A DNA stretch of 64,000 bases from Aromatoleum evansii (GCF_012910805.1 NZ_WTVK01000018.1:1-64000), one strand, 5' to 3'; shown: positions 34,204-43,631, counted from the first letter of the stretch. The notes: generated by a model not told the origin, from the sequence alone. Program-made: numbers and translations.

Positions 34204-35218
34204 ATGTTCAAGCTGAAAGGCATCGCTGCCGTCGCGACCGCAATCGCAATGCTGCTTCCCATCTCGGCGCAGGCAAGCGACAAGAGCTACAAGCTGGTGC
34301 TGGCCGCCGAATCGGGCGACCGCAACTCCGTGAACGGCAAGGCCGTGGCGAGCTGGGCCTCGATGATCAAGGAGAAGTCGAAGGGCCGCATGAAGGTCAA
34401 CGTCTTCTACCAGGGCGAACTCGGCGGCCAACAGGAAATGTTCGATCAACTGGTCAAGGGCAACATCCACATGATGCTGACCTGGCCGCAGACCTCCTAC
34501 GACAAGCGCATCGTCGTCAACTACATTCCCTACCTGGTGCTGGACTGGGATGACGCCATCAAGTCCTACGGCCAGGACGGCTGGCTGGCTGCGCAAGATC
34601 ATGGACCCGGTATACAAGGATATCGGCCTGAAGTATTTCGGCCCCTTCCCCGAAGGCTTCGGTGGGATCGGCACCAAGGGCCGTTACGCGACAAGCGTCG
34701 AGAAGGCGAAGGGCATCAAGGTCCGTTCGCAGCCGATCTTCCCGCTGCCGCAGACCGTGCAAGCCATGGGATTCGAGGCCGTGCCGATCGACTGGGCCGA
34801 AGTGTACACGTCGATCCAGACGGGCGTCGTGGACGGCGATTCGTCCAACGTGATCTATTGGGATTACGAGTATTTCCGCGACCAGCTCAACTACTTCGTG
34901 CAGTCCTCGCACAATTTCGCGTCCTACTCGCTGCTGATGAACGGCGCGACCTGGGACAAGATGGACGCCGAAGACCGCGGCATCATCGAATCGGCGGCGC
35001 AGGCGGTGATCGAGCAGCAGTTCAAGAACGCCAAGGCCGAAGACGACAAGTGGGTCGCGGCGGCGCAGAAGGCCGGCATCAAGTACATCGTGCCGACGCC
35101 GCAGGAAAAGGGCGCCTGGGTCGAGCGCGTGCGCAAGACCGTGTGGCCGCAGATCGAGAAGGAACTGGGCTCCGAGATCATGACCCAGGTCCGCGCCAAC
35201 GCCTCGACGCCTAAATAA
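34204..35218 (+). pseudogene. dctP: TRAP transporter substrate-binding protein (DctP), interrupted by a frameshift
   Basis: The first frame encodes a signal peptide and the N-terminal lobe (MFKLKGIAAVATAIAMLLPI to KSYGQDGWL). The second encodes the remainder (RKIMDPVYKDIGLKYFGPFP to VRANASTPK). The break is at three tandem GGCT units (34579-34590); with two units the frame would read GQDGWLRKIMDPVY straight through. The joined protein of about 337 residues is a normal DctP, with the conserved arginine region VRSQPIFPLP. It could be phase variation, a fixed mutation or a base-calling error. The dctQ and dctM genes downstream are intact. Confidence 0.85.
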
Positions 35219-35235
35219 GGCATCCCTCCTGACGT

Positions 35236-35260
35236 CGGGGCTGCGCCCTCCGCAGCCCCG
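35236..35260 (+). terminator. Intercistronic hairpin between dctP and dctQ
   Basis: GGGGCTGCG pairs with CGCAGCCCC around a five-base loop, without a T tract. Such hairpins commonly protect the dctP message or lower expression of the membrane subunits. Full termination is not expected. Confidence 0.55.
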
Positions 35261-35299
35261 CCTGCCGTGCCTCACGTCCCTTCGGGGAAGGAATGCGTC

Positions 35300-35818
35300 A
35301 TGAATATCCTTAAATGCCTCGATGCGCTCGTTGTGCGCATCGTCAACCCGATCCTCGTCCTTATCGGGCTCGCCGTGGCGCTGCTGCTGGCCATCGGCAT
35401 TTTCAGCCGCGCAGTGCTCGGCAAGCCGGTGTTCGGCCTGGAAGAACTCATGCTGCTCTCGGCGATGTGGTTCTACATGCTAGGCGCCGCACTGGCCTCG
35501 CGGGAGCGCTCACACCTGTCCGCCGATTTCGTCCAGGTGCTGACGAGCAATCCCAAAATTCACCGCGCCGCGTCGCTGGTCTCGACGGTGATCTCGCTCG
35601 GGGTGGCCGTCATGTTCGCGACCTGGGCGTGGAATCTGTTCGCCTTCGGTCTCGAGCGCGGTCAGACCACGGCCGTGTTCGGCATCCCGTGGTGGACTGC
35701 GCAAGTCAGCCTCCTTGTTGCATCCATCGCATTCGTGATTTACCTGATTCGCGACCTGATCCTCGAGTTGTCGGGCGCCAACATTTCGCCGGGCGATCCG
35801 TCGTCCCCGATGGAGTGA
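35300..35818 (+). CDS. dctQ: TRAP transporter small permease (DctQ)
   Basis: A 172-residue protein with four hydrophobic helices, starting MNILKCLDALVVRIVNPILV. The VFGLEELMLLSAMWFYMLGA segment followed by LASRERSHLSADF is the DctQ signature (SxxRERxH). The ATG at 35300 is preceded by GGGGAAGGA; a longer upstream start would run into the hairpin. It is followed six bases later by dctM. Together with DctP it would take up a carboxylate-bearing solute using the sodium gradient. Confidence 0.93.
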   Translation: MNILKCLDALVVRIVNPILVLIGLAVALLLAIGIFSRAVLGKPVFGLEELMLLSAMWFYMLGAALASRERSHLSADFVQVLTSNPKIHRAASLVSTVISLGVAVMFATWAWNLFAFGLERGQTTAVFGIPWWTAQVSLLVASIAFVIYLIRDLILELSGANISPGDPSSPME

Positions 35819-35824
35819 TCTGAC

Positions 35825-37123
35825 ATGGAAGCTCTCATTGCCATTGTTGCCGTCGTCGTGATGATGATGATTGGCGTGCCCGTCGTCTTCTCCTTCGCGG
35901 GGATGACGCTGATCCTGTCGCTGCTGTACGACGTCGACATTTCCTCCCTGATGACGACCGGGTTCTGGTCGATCAATTCCGTCATCCTGGTGGCGCTGCC
36001 GCTGTTCGTGATGACCGGCTACCTGATGCAGACGGGTGGCATCGCCAAGCGCCTGGTCGATTTCGTCGAAGCGATGGTCGGTCGGTCGCGCACCGGCATG
36101 GGCACCTCGATGGTGGTCGCGTGCGGCATCTTCGGCGCGATCTCGGGCACGGCCTCGGCGGCCGTCGCCTCCATCGGTTCGATCATGATCGACCCCATGG
36201 AGCGCCATCGCTATTCCCGCGGTTATGCCAGCGCCCTGCTGGCGCTTTCGTCGCTGCTCGGCCTGCTGATTCCGCCCTCGATCACAATGATCCTGTACGC
36301 GGTCGTCACCCGCCAGTCGGTCGCCGCCTGCTTCCTCGCGACCGTCGGTCCCGGCATCCTGCTGATGATCCTGCTGTCGATCCTCAATGCCATCCATGTG
36401 AAGCGGCATCTCGGCGGCAACGACGCCAAGACGCCATGGCGCCAGCGTCTCGCCGAAACGGCCAGCACCGGCTGGAAGGCGATCCCCGCACTGATGCTGC
36501 CGGTGATCATCCTCGGCGGCATCTACGGCGGCGTGTTCACGCCCACCGAAGCCGCCGCCGTCGCCGTCGTGTATGCGATCCCCGTGGGCCTGTTCGTGTA
36601 TCGAGAGCTCGACCTGCGCAAGGTTGCGCTGGCCGTCGTCGAGGCCGCCAAGACCACCGGCGTGATCATGATCATCCTGGTCTTCTCCTTCGTCGCGAGC
36701 CGCATCTTCACCCTCGAAGGCGTGCCGCAACAGCTCACCGACCTGCTGCTGGAGAACTTCTCCGATCCCGTCATCATCCTGCTGATGGTCAACATCTTCC
36801 TGATCCTGATCGGCATGATCATGGATGACGTCAGCGTGATCGCGATCGTGAGCCCGCTGATGGTGCCGGTGATGGCCGAGATCGGGGTCGATCCGGTGCA
36901 CTTCGCCGCGATCATCGGCACGAGCGTGGTGATCGGCGCGAACAGCCCGCCCATGGCCCCGATTCTCTTCATGTCGTGCCGCGTCGGCAACGTGGGGATG
37001 GCCGGTGTCACACGCCCTGCCCTCTACTTGATGGCCTTCGGCGCGTTTCCGGTGATGCTGGTCACGACCTACTGGTCACCGCTCGCGCTCTACCTGCCGC
37101 GAATGTTCGGCTTCGTCCAGTAG
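35825..37123 (+). CDS. dctM: TRAP transporter large permease (DctM)
   Basis: A 432-residue membrane protein with about 12 hydrophobic helices, starting MEALIAIVAVVVMMMIGVPV. Family markers are VACGIFGAISGTASAAVASI, LLIPPSITMILYAVVTRQSV and GGIYGGVFTPTEAAAVAVVY. It catalyses sodium-driven import with DctP and DctQ. The three genes lie directly upstream of the DapA-family and aldehyde dehydrogenase genes on the same strand, so the imported solute is probably the substrate of that pathway. Confidence 0.95.
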   Translation: MEALIAIVAVVVMMMIGVPVVFSFAGMTLILSLLYDVDISSLMTTGFWSINSVILVALPLFVMTGYLMQTGGIAKRLVDFVEAMVGRSRTGMGTSMVVACGIFGAISGTASAAVASIGSIMIDPMERHRYSRGYASALLALSSLLGLLIPPSITMILYAVVTRQSVAACFLATVGPGILLMILLSILNAIHVKRHLGGNDAKTPWRQRLAETASTGWKAIPALMLPVIILGGIYGGVFTPTEAAAVAVVYAIPVGLFVYRELDLRKVALAVVEAAKTTGVIMIILVFSFVASRIFTLEGVPQQLTDLLLENFSDPVIILLMVNIFLILIGMIMDDVSVIAIVSPLMVPVMAEIGVDPVHFAAIIGTSVVIGANSPPMAPILFMSCRVGNVGMAGVTRPALYLMAFGAFPVMLVTTYWSPLALYLPRMFGFVQ

Positions 37124-37217
37124 CCGCCCAGCCGTCCCCCACCCGGCAACTTCCACAACCATGACGCCGCGGGCCCATGGAGGCCCCCCGTGCGTCCTGA
37201 ACAAGGATGAAACAGAC

Positions 37218-38138
37218 ATGAACTCCAGCTTCAAGCTCGAAGGCATCTACACCCCGGTCGTCACGCCGATGCTGGCCGACGGCTCGTTCGATCTCGACGC
37301 CTTGGCCGCTCTCGTCGAGCATCTCGTCGAGAAAGGCGTGCATGGCATCATCTCCGGCGGCTCGACCGCCGAGAACTACGCCGAGACGGTCGAGGAACGC
37401 CTCGAACTCGCGCGCTTCATCAAGGAGCGCCTCAAGGGCCGCCTCCCGGTGATCGTGGGCACCGGCGCAATGCGCACGCCCGACAGCATCGCCCTTGCCA
37501 GCGGTGCGCGCGACATGGGCGCGGATGCGATCCTGCTCGGTACCCCGCCCTACTCGGTGCCCACCGAAGCGGAAAACGCCATCAACGCGCTGGCGATCGA
37601 CAGCGCCGCGGGCCTGCCGGTCATCCTCTACAACTACCCGGCGCGCATGGGCGTCGAGATGGGGACGTCCTTCCTCGACCAGGTGTGCGCCTCGTCGGGC
37701 AACATCGCCGGCATCAAGGAAAGCTCGGGCGACATCAACCGCCTGCACCTGCTCGCGCTCGACTACCCGCAGATCCAGATGTCCTGCGGCATGGACGACC
37801 AGGCGCTGGAGTTCTTCGCGTGGGGCGCGCGCAGCTGGATCTGCGCCGGCTCGAACTTCCTGCCTGAAGAGCATGTGTTCCTGTACGAGACCTGCGTGCT
37901 CAAGGGCGACTTCGCCAAGGGCCGCCGCATCATGGCCGCGATGATGCCGCTGATGCGCGTGCTCGAGCAGGGCGGCAAGTTCATCCAGTGCGTGAAGCAC
38001 GGCACCGAGGTCGCCGGCCTGCGCGCCGGTCCCGTTCGCCCGCCGCTGCAGGGGCTGAACGACGAGGAAAAAGCCGCGCTCGCGGCCGTCCTCGCCACCC
38101 TCAAGCCGACCATCGCCGCCATCAAAGCGGAGGGCTGA
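37218..38138 (+). CDS. Dihydrodipicolinate synthase family aldolase/lyase
   Basis: A 306-residue class I aldolase-fold enzyme starting MNSSFKLEGIYTPVVTPMLA. The Schiff-base lysine is in NIAGIKESSGD (Lys167) and the helper tyrosine in VILYNYPARMG (Tyr138). The GGSTAENYAET loop differs from DapA's GTTGE, pointing to a non-DapA member such as a 1-pyrroline-4-hydroxy-2-carboxylate deaminase, KDG-type aldolase or related lyase. The ATG at 37218 was preferred over the longer reading because the latter runs through the intergenic stretch. It is followed by an aldehyde dehydrogenase, so the two probably act in sequence on the solute imported by the TRAP system. Confidence 0.85.
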   Translation: MNSSFKLEGIYTPVVTPMLADGSFDLDALAALVEHLVEKGVHGIISGGSTAENYAETVEERLELARFIKERLKGRLPVIVGTGAMRTPDSIALASGARDMGADAILLGTPPYSVPTEAENAINALAIDSAAGLPVILYNYPARMGVEMGTSFLDQVCASSGNIAGIKESSGDINRLHLLALDYPQIQMSCGMDDQALEFFAWGARSWICAGSNFLPEEHVFLYETCVLKGDFAKGRRIMAAMMPLMRVLEQGGKFIQCVKHGTEVAGLRAGPVRPPLQGLNDEEKAALAAVLATLKPTIAAIKAEG

Positions 38139-38141
38139 GCG

Positions 38142-39632
38142 ATGAGCATCCTGCTGACCCGCGAAGAATACGAGCATATCGCCCGCAACCTCGCGCTGCC
38201 GCACGAGGCCTTCATCGACGGTGCATTCCGTCCGGCCATCTCGGGCAAGACCTTCCGCACGGTGAATCCGGCGACCGGTGCGGTGCTGACCGACATCGCC
38301 GCGTGCGCCGCCGAGGACGTCGATCTCGCCGTGGCGAGCGCCCGCACCGCCTTCGATGACGGCCGCTGGTCCGCGCTCCGCCCCGGTGAGCGCAAGGAAG
38401 TCCTGCTGCGCCTGTGCGAGCTGATGGCGCGCGACGCCACCGAGCTCGCCGTCATGGAGAGCCTCGACAGCGGCAAGACAATCTTCGACTGTACGACGAT
38501 CGACGTGCCCGAGACGATCCATTGCCTGCGCTGGCATGCGGAGCTGATCGACAAGATCTACGATCAGGTCGCACCTGCGTCGGACAATCACGTCGCGATG
38601 GTGGTGCGCGAGCCCGTCGGCGTCGTCGGCCTCGTGCTGCCGTGGAACTTCCCGCTGCTGATGCTGGCGTGGAAGATCGGCCCCGCGCTGGCGGCCGGCT
38701 GCTCCGTCGTCCTCAAGCCCGCCGCGGAAACCTCGCTCACGGCCCTGCGCGTCGCGCAGCTCGCGCACGAAGCCGGCGTTCCGCCGGGTGTGCTCAACGT
38801 CGTGCCCGGCAGCGGCAGCGCAGTGGGCGAGCCGCTCGGCCGGCATCCGGACGTGGACATGGTCTCCTTCACCGGCTCCACGGTCACGGGCCGGCGCTTC
38901 CTGCACTACTCGGCCGACTCCAACCTCAAGGAAGTCGTGCTGGAGATGGGCGGCAAGAACCCCTGCGTCGTGATGGACGACGCCGAGGAGCTCGACGTGG
39001 TCGCCGCGCATGTGGTGAACGGCGCGTTCTGGAACATGGGCGAGAACTGCTCGGCCGCGTCGCGCCTGATCGTGCACAAGGACATCAAGGGCGCGCTCCT
39101 GGAGAAGGTCAAGGCGCTCGCCGCCGAATGGAAGGTCGGTGATCCGCTCGACCCGACGGTGCGCGTCGGCGCACTGGTGTCGAAGACCCACTTCGACAAG
39201 GTGTGCGGCTACATCGCCGCGGCGAAGCAGGAGGAGATCGTCGTGGGCGGGAGGTCGATCGGCGGCGCCTTCGTCGAACCGACGATCGTGGACGTCGGCA
39301 GCAACGACACCGTGCTCGCGCGCGAGGAGATCTTCGGGCCCGTGTTGTCCGTGATCACCGTGTCGAGCTTCGACGAGGCGATCGCGGTCGCGAACGATAC
39401 CGAGTACGGCTTGGCAGCGTCACTGTTCACGGCCAACGCCAAGCGCGCGATCCGCGGCGCACGCGCCATCCGCGCCGGCACGGTGACCGTCAACAGCTTC
39501 GGCGAAGGCGACATCGCCACGCCGTTCGGCGGTTACAAGCAATCCGGATTCGGCGGCCGCGACAACTCGATCCACGCCCACGACCAGTACACGCAGCTGA
39601 AGACGATCTGGCTAGACCTGAACGTCGCTTAG
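38142..39632 (+). CDS. NAD(P)-dependent aldehyde dehydrogenase (PuuC-like)
   Basis: A 496-residue enzyme starting MSILLTREEYEHIARNLALP. The active site is complete, with VLEMGGKNPCVV (Glu268) and NMGENCSAASRLIV (Cys303). The ENCSAASRL form is common in gamma-glutamyl-aminobutyraldehyde and related semialdehyde dehydrogenases. The start is three bases after the previous stop, so expression is coupled. It may oxidise a semialdehyde (for example alpha-ketoglutaric semialdehyde, if the DapA relative is a hydroxyproline-pathway deaminase). That assignment is inference; the classical proline racemase-like epimerase is absent. Confidence 0.93.
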   Translation: MSILLTREEYEHIARNLALPHEAFIDGAFRPAISGKTFRTVNPATGAVLTDIAACAAEDVDLAVASARTAFDDGRWSALRPGERKEVLLRLCELMARDATELAVMESLDSGKTIFDCTTIDVPETIHCLRWHAELIDKIYDQVAPASDNHVAMVVREPVGVVGLVLPWNFPLLMLAWKIGPALAAGCSVVLKPAAETSLTALRVAQLAHEAGVPPGVLNVVPGSGSAVGEPLGRHPDVDMVSFTGSTVTGRRFLHYSADSNLKEVVLEMGGKNPCVVMDDAEELDVVAAHVVNGAFWNMGENCSAASRLIVHKDIKGALLEKVKALAAEWKVGDPLDPTVRVGALVSKTHFDKVCGYIAAAKQEEIVVGGRSIGGAFVEPTIVDVGSNDTVLAREEIFGPVLSVITVSSFDEAIAVANDTEYGLAASLFTANAKRAIRGARAIRAGTVTVNSFGEGDIATPFGGYKQSGFGGRDNSIHAHDQYTQLKTIWLDLNVA

Positions 39633-39745
39633 GACTTGGGCAGGGACTGATCGCACATCGCAACTGAGGACCAGGTGGAACGGCGGCGGTGCAAACCGTC
39701 GCCGGATTGCCGGGACTGTTCTCCTTCCTCGGACGAGCAACGGAA

Positions 39746-41092
39746 ATGACCAAAGAGTATTCTGCAACACGCCTGCCGAAACACGCGGGGCCGGCCGCCT
39801 GGGACGAAATCCTCGGCCCGCGCACACCGAATCCCGCGCTCGACGGGGACCGCAGCTGCGATTTCGCGATCATCGGCGCCGGTTTTGCCGGCCTGTACGC
39901 GGCACGCCGGCTCGCGCAGCTCAATCCCGGCGCGCGCATCGTCCTGCTCGACGCGGGCTGCATCGGCAAGGGCGGCACGGGGCGCAATTCGGGCTTCATG
40001 ATCGATCTGCCCCACGAGCTGACGTCGTCGAACTACGCCGGAGCCGACGAGGGCTCGGACAGCAGCCTCATCGCGCTCAATCGCTGGGGCATCGATTACG
40101 CGCGCCAGGCGGTCGTGGAGTACGGGATCGACCCGAATTATTTCGACCCCGCCGGCAAGGTCAACGGCGCAGCCGCCGAGGCCAGCCACGCGCAGAACCT
40201 GAGCTACGCCAAACACCTCGAAAGCCTGGGCGAACCGTACGAGCTGCTCGACGAGAAGAGCATGTTCGAGCTTACGGGTAGCCGTTACTACCGTTCGGGC
40301 CTCTTCACCCCCGGCACCGTGATGCTGCAGCCCGCGGGCTACGTGCGCGGCCTCGCGCGCGGCCTCGCGCCGGTCGTCGACATCTACGAGAACACGCCGG
40401 TGACGGGCTTCCGGCGTGAAGGCGCGACGTGGCGCGTTGCAACACCGCGCGGCACGATCACTGCCGGCAAGCTCATCCTCTCGAACAACGGACACATCGA
40501 AAGCTTCGGCATCAAGCGCGGACGCCTGATGCACATCATGCTCTTCGCGTGCATGACCGAAGAGCTCGGTCCGGAAGTCCTCGCAAGGCTCGGCGGCCGC
40601 AGCCGCTGGGGCGTCACGCCCTCCGACCCGATGGGCACGACGATGCGCCGGATCGACGCCGGCCAGGGCGGCAACCGCATCGTCACGCGCACCTGCGCGG
40701 AATTCCGTCCCGACATGGAATCCACCGAGCACGGCATGCGCCGCGCGACGGAGGTGATGCGCGGCAAGTTCGACGCGCGCTTCCCGAACCTCTCCGACGT
40801 GAAGATGGCCTACGTGTGGTCCGGCCACCTGTGCCTGTCGAAGAACAGCGTGTCGGTGACCGGCGAGATCGACGACGGCGTCTTCGCGGCCTGCGTCCAG
40901 AACGGCCTGGGCAGCATGCGCGGCACGCTCACGGGGATCTGCGCGGCGGAGCTCGCGAGCGGCGTGTCCTCACCAGTCACGGCCTTCTTCGCCAGGGAAC
41001 CCGAGCCCCCGCGCCTGCCGCCCGAGCCCATCGCCGCAATCGGCGCGAATGCCGTGATCCGGTGCAAGGAATGGCTGGCGCGGAAGGAATAG
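39746..41092 (+). CDS. FAD-dependent amine/amino-acid oxidoreductase (DAO family)
   Basis: A 448-residue flavoprotein starting MTKEYSATRLPKHAGPAAWD. The dinucleotide loop is CDFAIIGAGFAGLYAARRLA and the flavin contact GGTGRNSGFMIDLPHE. The GxxR-SGF pattern matches the PuuB/glycine-oxidase-like subgroup. An upstream in-frame GTG would add 19 residues without a ribosome site. It probably oxidises a secondary or tertiary amine, giving the aldehyde used by the preceding dehydrogenase. The tail (PPRLPPEPIAAIGANAVIRC) is proline-rich and may be non-conserved. Confidence 0.85.
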   Translation: MTKEYSATRLPKHAGPAAWDEILGPRTPNPALDGDRSCDFAIIGAGFAGLYAARRLAQLNPGARIVLLDAGCIGKGGTGRNSGFMIDLPHELTSSNYAGADEGSDSSLIALNRWGIDYARQAVVEYGIDPNYFDPAGKVNGAAAEASHAQNLSYAKHLESLGEPYELLDEKSMFELTGSRYYRSGLFTPGTVMLQPAGYVRGLARGLAPVVDIYENTPVTGFRREGATWRVATPRGTITAGKLILSNNGHIESFGIKRGRLMHIMLFACMTEELGPEVLARLGGRSRWGVTPSDPMGTTMRRIDAGQGGNRIVTRTCAEFRPDMESTEHGMRRATEVMRGKFDARFPNLSDVKMAYVWSGHLCLSKNSVSVTGEIDDGVFAACVQNGLGSMRGTLTGICAAELASGVSSPVTAFFAREPEPPRLPPEPIAAIGANAVIRCKEWLARKE

Positions 41093-41103
41093 GAGCAGTC
41101 GAA

Positions 41104-42120
41104 ATGCCGGTGCAGACGGCGCCTATTGTGCTGGAAAGGGGGCGCTGGTTAAATCGGCCCATGGTCTACAAACGGCGCTACCTCCCCTCGCTCGGGGCTT
41201 TCGCGACCTTCGAGGTTGCGGCCAAGCATCTGAGCTTCACGCTTGCCGGCAATGAGCTGAACGTCACGCAGGCGGCGATCAGCCAGCAGATCCGCGGCCT
41301 GGAAAAAGCGCTCGGGACAGTGCTGTTCGTGCGCAAGCACAACAGCCTTGAGCTGACGGCCTCCGGCCAGACCATCCTCGCCGCGGTGAGCAGCGGGCTC
41401 GACCGGCTGTGCGAGGCGATCGAGAGTCTCCACCAGCCGGAAGAAAGGCCCGTCATCACCTGTTCCGGCACCAACGGGGCCATCACCTACTGGTTCAAGC
41501 CCTACGTCGACCGCTTCCGAGAGCTTCACCCCGAAGCCCGCTTCGTCCTCCTGGCGTCGGACGAAGACGACACGCTCCGCAATTTCGACGAAGTCGACAT
41601 TTCGCTGATTTGCGGAAATGAACGCTGCGACGTGGGCGAGACCCTGCATTACGTCTTTCCCGAAATCGTCGAGCCGGTTTGCAGCCCCGAGTATTTGCGC
41701 CTCCATGGGCCGTTTACGGACCCTTCCAGCCTCGCCAACGCCGAATTGCTCACCCTGCATCCGAAGCACTGGTCGTCGGAAGCGATCGGATGGTTCCCGA
41801 TCACCTGGAACGACTGGTTTTCCTCGCGCGGCATCGAGGCGCCGGATCGGCAACCGTGCGTCGTCAGCAACAATTACCCACTCCTCCTCGACGCGGCCGT
41901 CGCGGGCCAGGGCGTCGTCCTCGGCTGGCACCATCTCGTGCGGCCCCTGGTTGCCAGCGGAAAACTTCGTACCCTCTTCGACGCCCCGCTTCGCGTCGAC
42001 CGCGGCAACTACCTCAAGGTGAATAAGTCGTCGCGCGACAAACCGGGCGTGCAGGAATTCATCGATTTCATCCTGTCCGATCTCGCGCAAACGGAACAAG
42101 GACGCCTGCCGCGCCCGTGA
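41104..42120 (+). CDS. LysR-family regulator (GcvA-like) of the adjacent catabolic operon
   Basis: A 338-residue regulator. The HTH reads SLGAFATFEVAAKHLSFTLA, then GNELNVTQAAISQQIRGLEK; the substrate domain ends PGVQEFIDFILSDL. The ATG at 41104 has AGGAG seven to eight bases ahead, so I prefer it. An ATG at 41161 gives the usual short GcvA N-terminus but lacks a ribosome site. It is co-directional with the oxidoreductase operon and starts 11 bp after it, so it may be autoregulated within it. A truncated relative is at 10254. Confidence 0.9.
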   Translation: MPVQTAPIVLERGRWLNRPMVYKRRYLPSLGAFATFEVAAKHLSFTLAGNELNVTQAAISQQIRGLEKALGTVLFVRKHNSLELTASGQTILAAVSSGLDRLCEAIESLHQPEERPVITCSGTNGAITYWFKPYVDRFRELHPEARFVLLASDEDDTLRNFDEVDISLICGNERCDVGETLHYVFPEIVEPVCSPEYLRLHGPFTDPSSLANAELLTLHPKHWSSEAIGWFPITWNDWFSSRGIEAPDRQPCVVSNNYPLLLDAAVAGQGVVLGWHHLVRPLVASGKLRTLFDAPLRVDRGNYLKVNKSSRDKPGVQEFIDFILSDLAQTEQGRLPRP

Positions 42121-42319
42121 AGCTCGGCCCCCGAGTCGCGGCTTTTCCTCTCCGGCAATACCTCGCCGCATAAGGCCGGCCTTTTGTACAAGGCCTGAAA
42201 ATCCTCCATTGCCGCGTTTATCCGGGCGCCCTTACTCTCCCCGATGTCCCGGATAGAAACGCAAAAACAGAATTCCCGGGACTTTCGCCATGACGTCCGC
42301 CACGTCATGAAGCTGAAAA

Positions 42320-43390
42320 ATGGGGACAAAAATGGACGGAGTCATTCATCAAAGCCAGCGCTGCTTCGAGAGCCGCCTGCGTCACGGCAATCTGGCCTAC
42401 GTCGAAAGACGCGCACCCGGGCCCGATTCGACGCCGATCACGCGACGGGTCGTGTTCGTGCTGCTCGAACGCTTTTCGGTCATGGCATTCACCAGCGCAG
42501 TGGATGCGATCGTTACCGCCAATCTGGTTGCACGCGAACCCCTGTACCGATTCGAGACCTGCAGTCTCGAGGAATCCACGGTCCATAGCGATCTGGGCAT
42601 CGGGATTTCCGTCGACGGCCGGCTCTCCGCTCTGAACGCGAAGGGCATAGACCTTCTGGTCGTATGCGGGGGCTACCGAGCCACGCTGGAGCCCCGTCGC
42701 GACGTCGTAGACAAGCTGCGCGAAGTTGCGACCAACCGGGCAGCGCTCGGCAGCCTGTGGAACGGCAGCTATCTGCTCGCACACGCCGGTCTCCTCGACG
42801 GCTACGCGTGCACGGTGCATCCCGACAGCCGGGCCGGGCTCGAGGAAAGCTACCCGCGAGTCAGACTGCAGCCGCATCCGTTCGTAATCGACCGTGACCG
42901 CATCTCGTCTGCGGGAGCGAACAGTGCCCTCAGCATGATGTTGGCCGTGCTCCGCCAACATCACGGCGACGAGGTCGTGCGCGGCGTGGAGGACATCCTC
43001 GCCTGCGACCGCCCGGTCGAGGACACGGCGGATTGCCGAATGCGGGGCGTAGGCGAAGACCCCACCCTCCCCGAGGCACTCCGGACGGTTCTTCAGCTGA
43101 TGCAGAACAACGTCGAGGAACCGCTGGAGATCGATGACCTTGCACATCACGCCAGCATCTCGCGCCGACAGATGGACCGCCTGTTCAAGCGCTACATGAA
43201 TGCAACGCCATCGCGCTATTACCTCGAAACCCGCCTGACGCGCGCCCGGCGCCTGCTGCAGCAGACGAGCGAGTCGATCACGAGCATCGCCATCGCGTGC
43301 GGCTTCAGCAATGCGTCCCATTTCAGCCGCTGCTACCGCGAATTCTTCAGCGTCCCACCGTCACGTATGGGCGGCTCGCGGCGTAGTTGA
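42320..43390 (+). CDS. GlxA-type AraC-family transcriptional regulator 2
   Basis: A 356-residue regulator with the GbdR architecture. In the DJ-1/PfpI-like domain the usual LCTG(S/T)YALA turn is replaced by SLWNGSYLLAHAGLL, so the cysteine position is a tryptophan. The AraC domain (about 255-345) is complete: EIDDLAHHASISRRQMDRLF and SITSIAIACGFSNASHFSRC. The first ATG is at 42320; a second at 42332 is possible. It lies 242 bp ahead of the porin gene and may control that gene or the upstream catabolic operon. It is the most divergent of the three paralogues. Confidence 0.88.
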   Translation: MGTKMDGVIHQSQRCFESRLRHGNLAYVERRAPGPDSTPITRRVVFVLLERFSVMAFTSAVDAIVTANLVAREPLYRFETCSLEESTVHSDLGIGISVDGRLSALNAKGIDLLVVCGGYRATLEPRRDVVDKLREVATNRAALGSLWNGSYLLAHAGLLDGYACTVHPDSRAGLEESYPRVRLQPHPFVIDRDRISSAGANSALSMMLAVLRQHHGDEVVRGVEDILACDRPVEDTADCRMRGVGEDPTLPEALRTVLQLMQNNVEEPLEIDDLAHHASISRRQMDRLFKRYMNATPSRYYLETRLTRARRLLQQTSESITSIAIACGFSNASHFSRCYREFFSVPPSRMGGSRRS

Positions 43391-43443
43391 ATACAGTCTA
43401 AATGCATGCTTTTTACAGCATCGTTCAGCAAATTCAAGGCAAC

Positions 43444-43492
43444 GTCGGCTATCACGTCACACATGTCCTGAATGGACGATTACCCGTCCAGC
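43444..43492 (+). promoter_or_regulatory. Possible regulatory triplet of GTC-led repeats upstream of the porin
   Basis: GTCGGCT, GTCCTGA and GTCCAGC begin at 43444, 43465 and 43486, that is, at exact 21-bp steps. A TGGACGATTACCCGTCCA palindrome overlaps the last two. Resemblance to the GTCGCAA repeat is limited to the first bases, so a different AraC-type regulator, perhaps the one just upstream, is more likely. Confidence 0.25.
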
Positions 43493-43631
43493 GCAGAACA
43501 GTCCTCCCTGTGTCCCTTCCATAACATGCGATCTGGGCAATCCGACTGAAGAGCGGATCGAGCGCGAACAGATCTTCGCGCCACCGCCCGGACCACTCCC
43601 GAGGGAGACCACAATGAACGAGGAGATAACG

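Noticed and set aside
35510-36901. His/Asp-rich 463-residue minus-strand frame opposite dctM
   Set aside because: The His-Asp-Asp repeats are the reverse image of hydrophobic DctM codons and do not represent a metal-binding protein.
37062-39191. 709-residue minus-strand open frame under the DapA-like and aldehyde dehydrogenase genes
   Set aside because: It spans two unrelated well-supported plus-strand genes and has no start signal or known motif.
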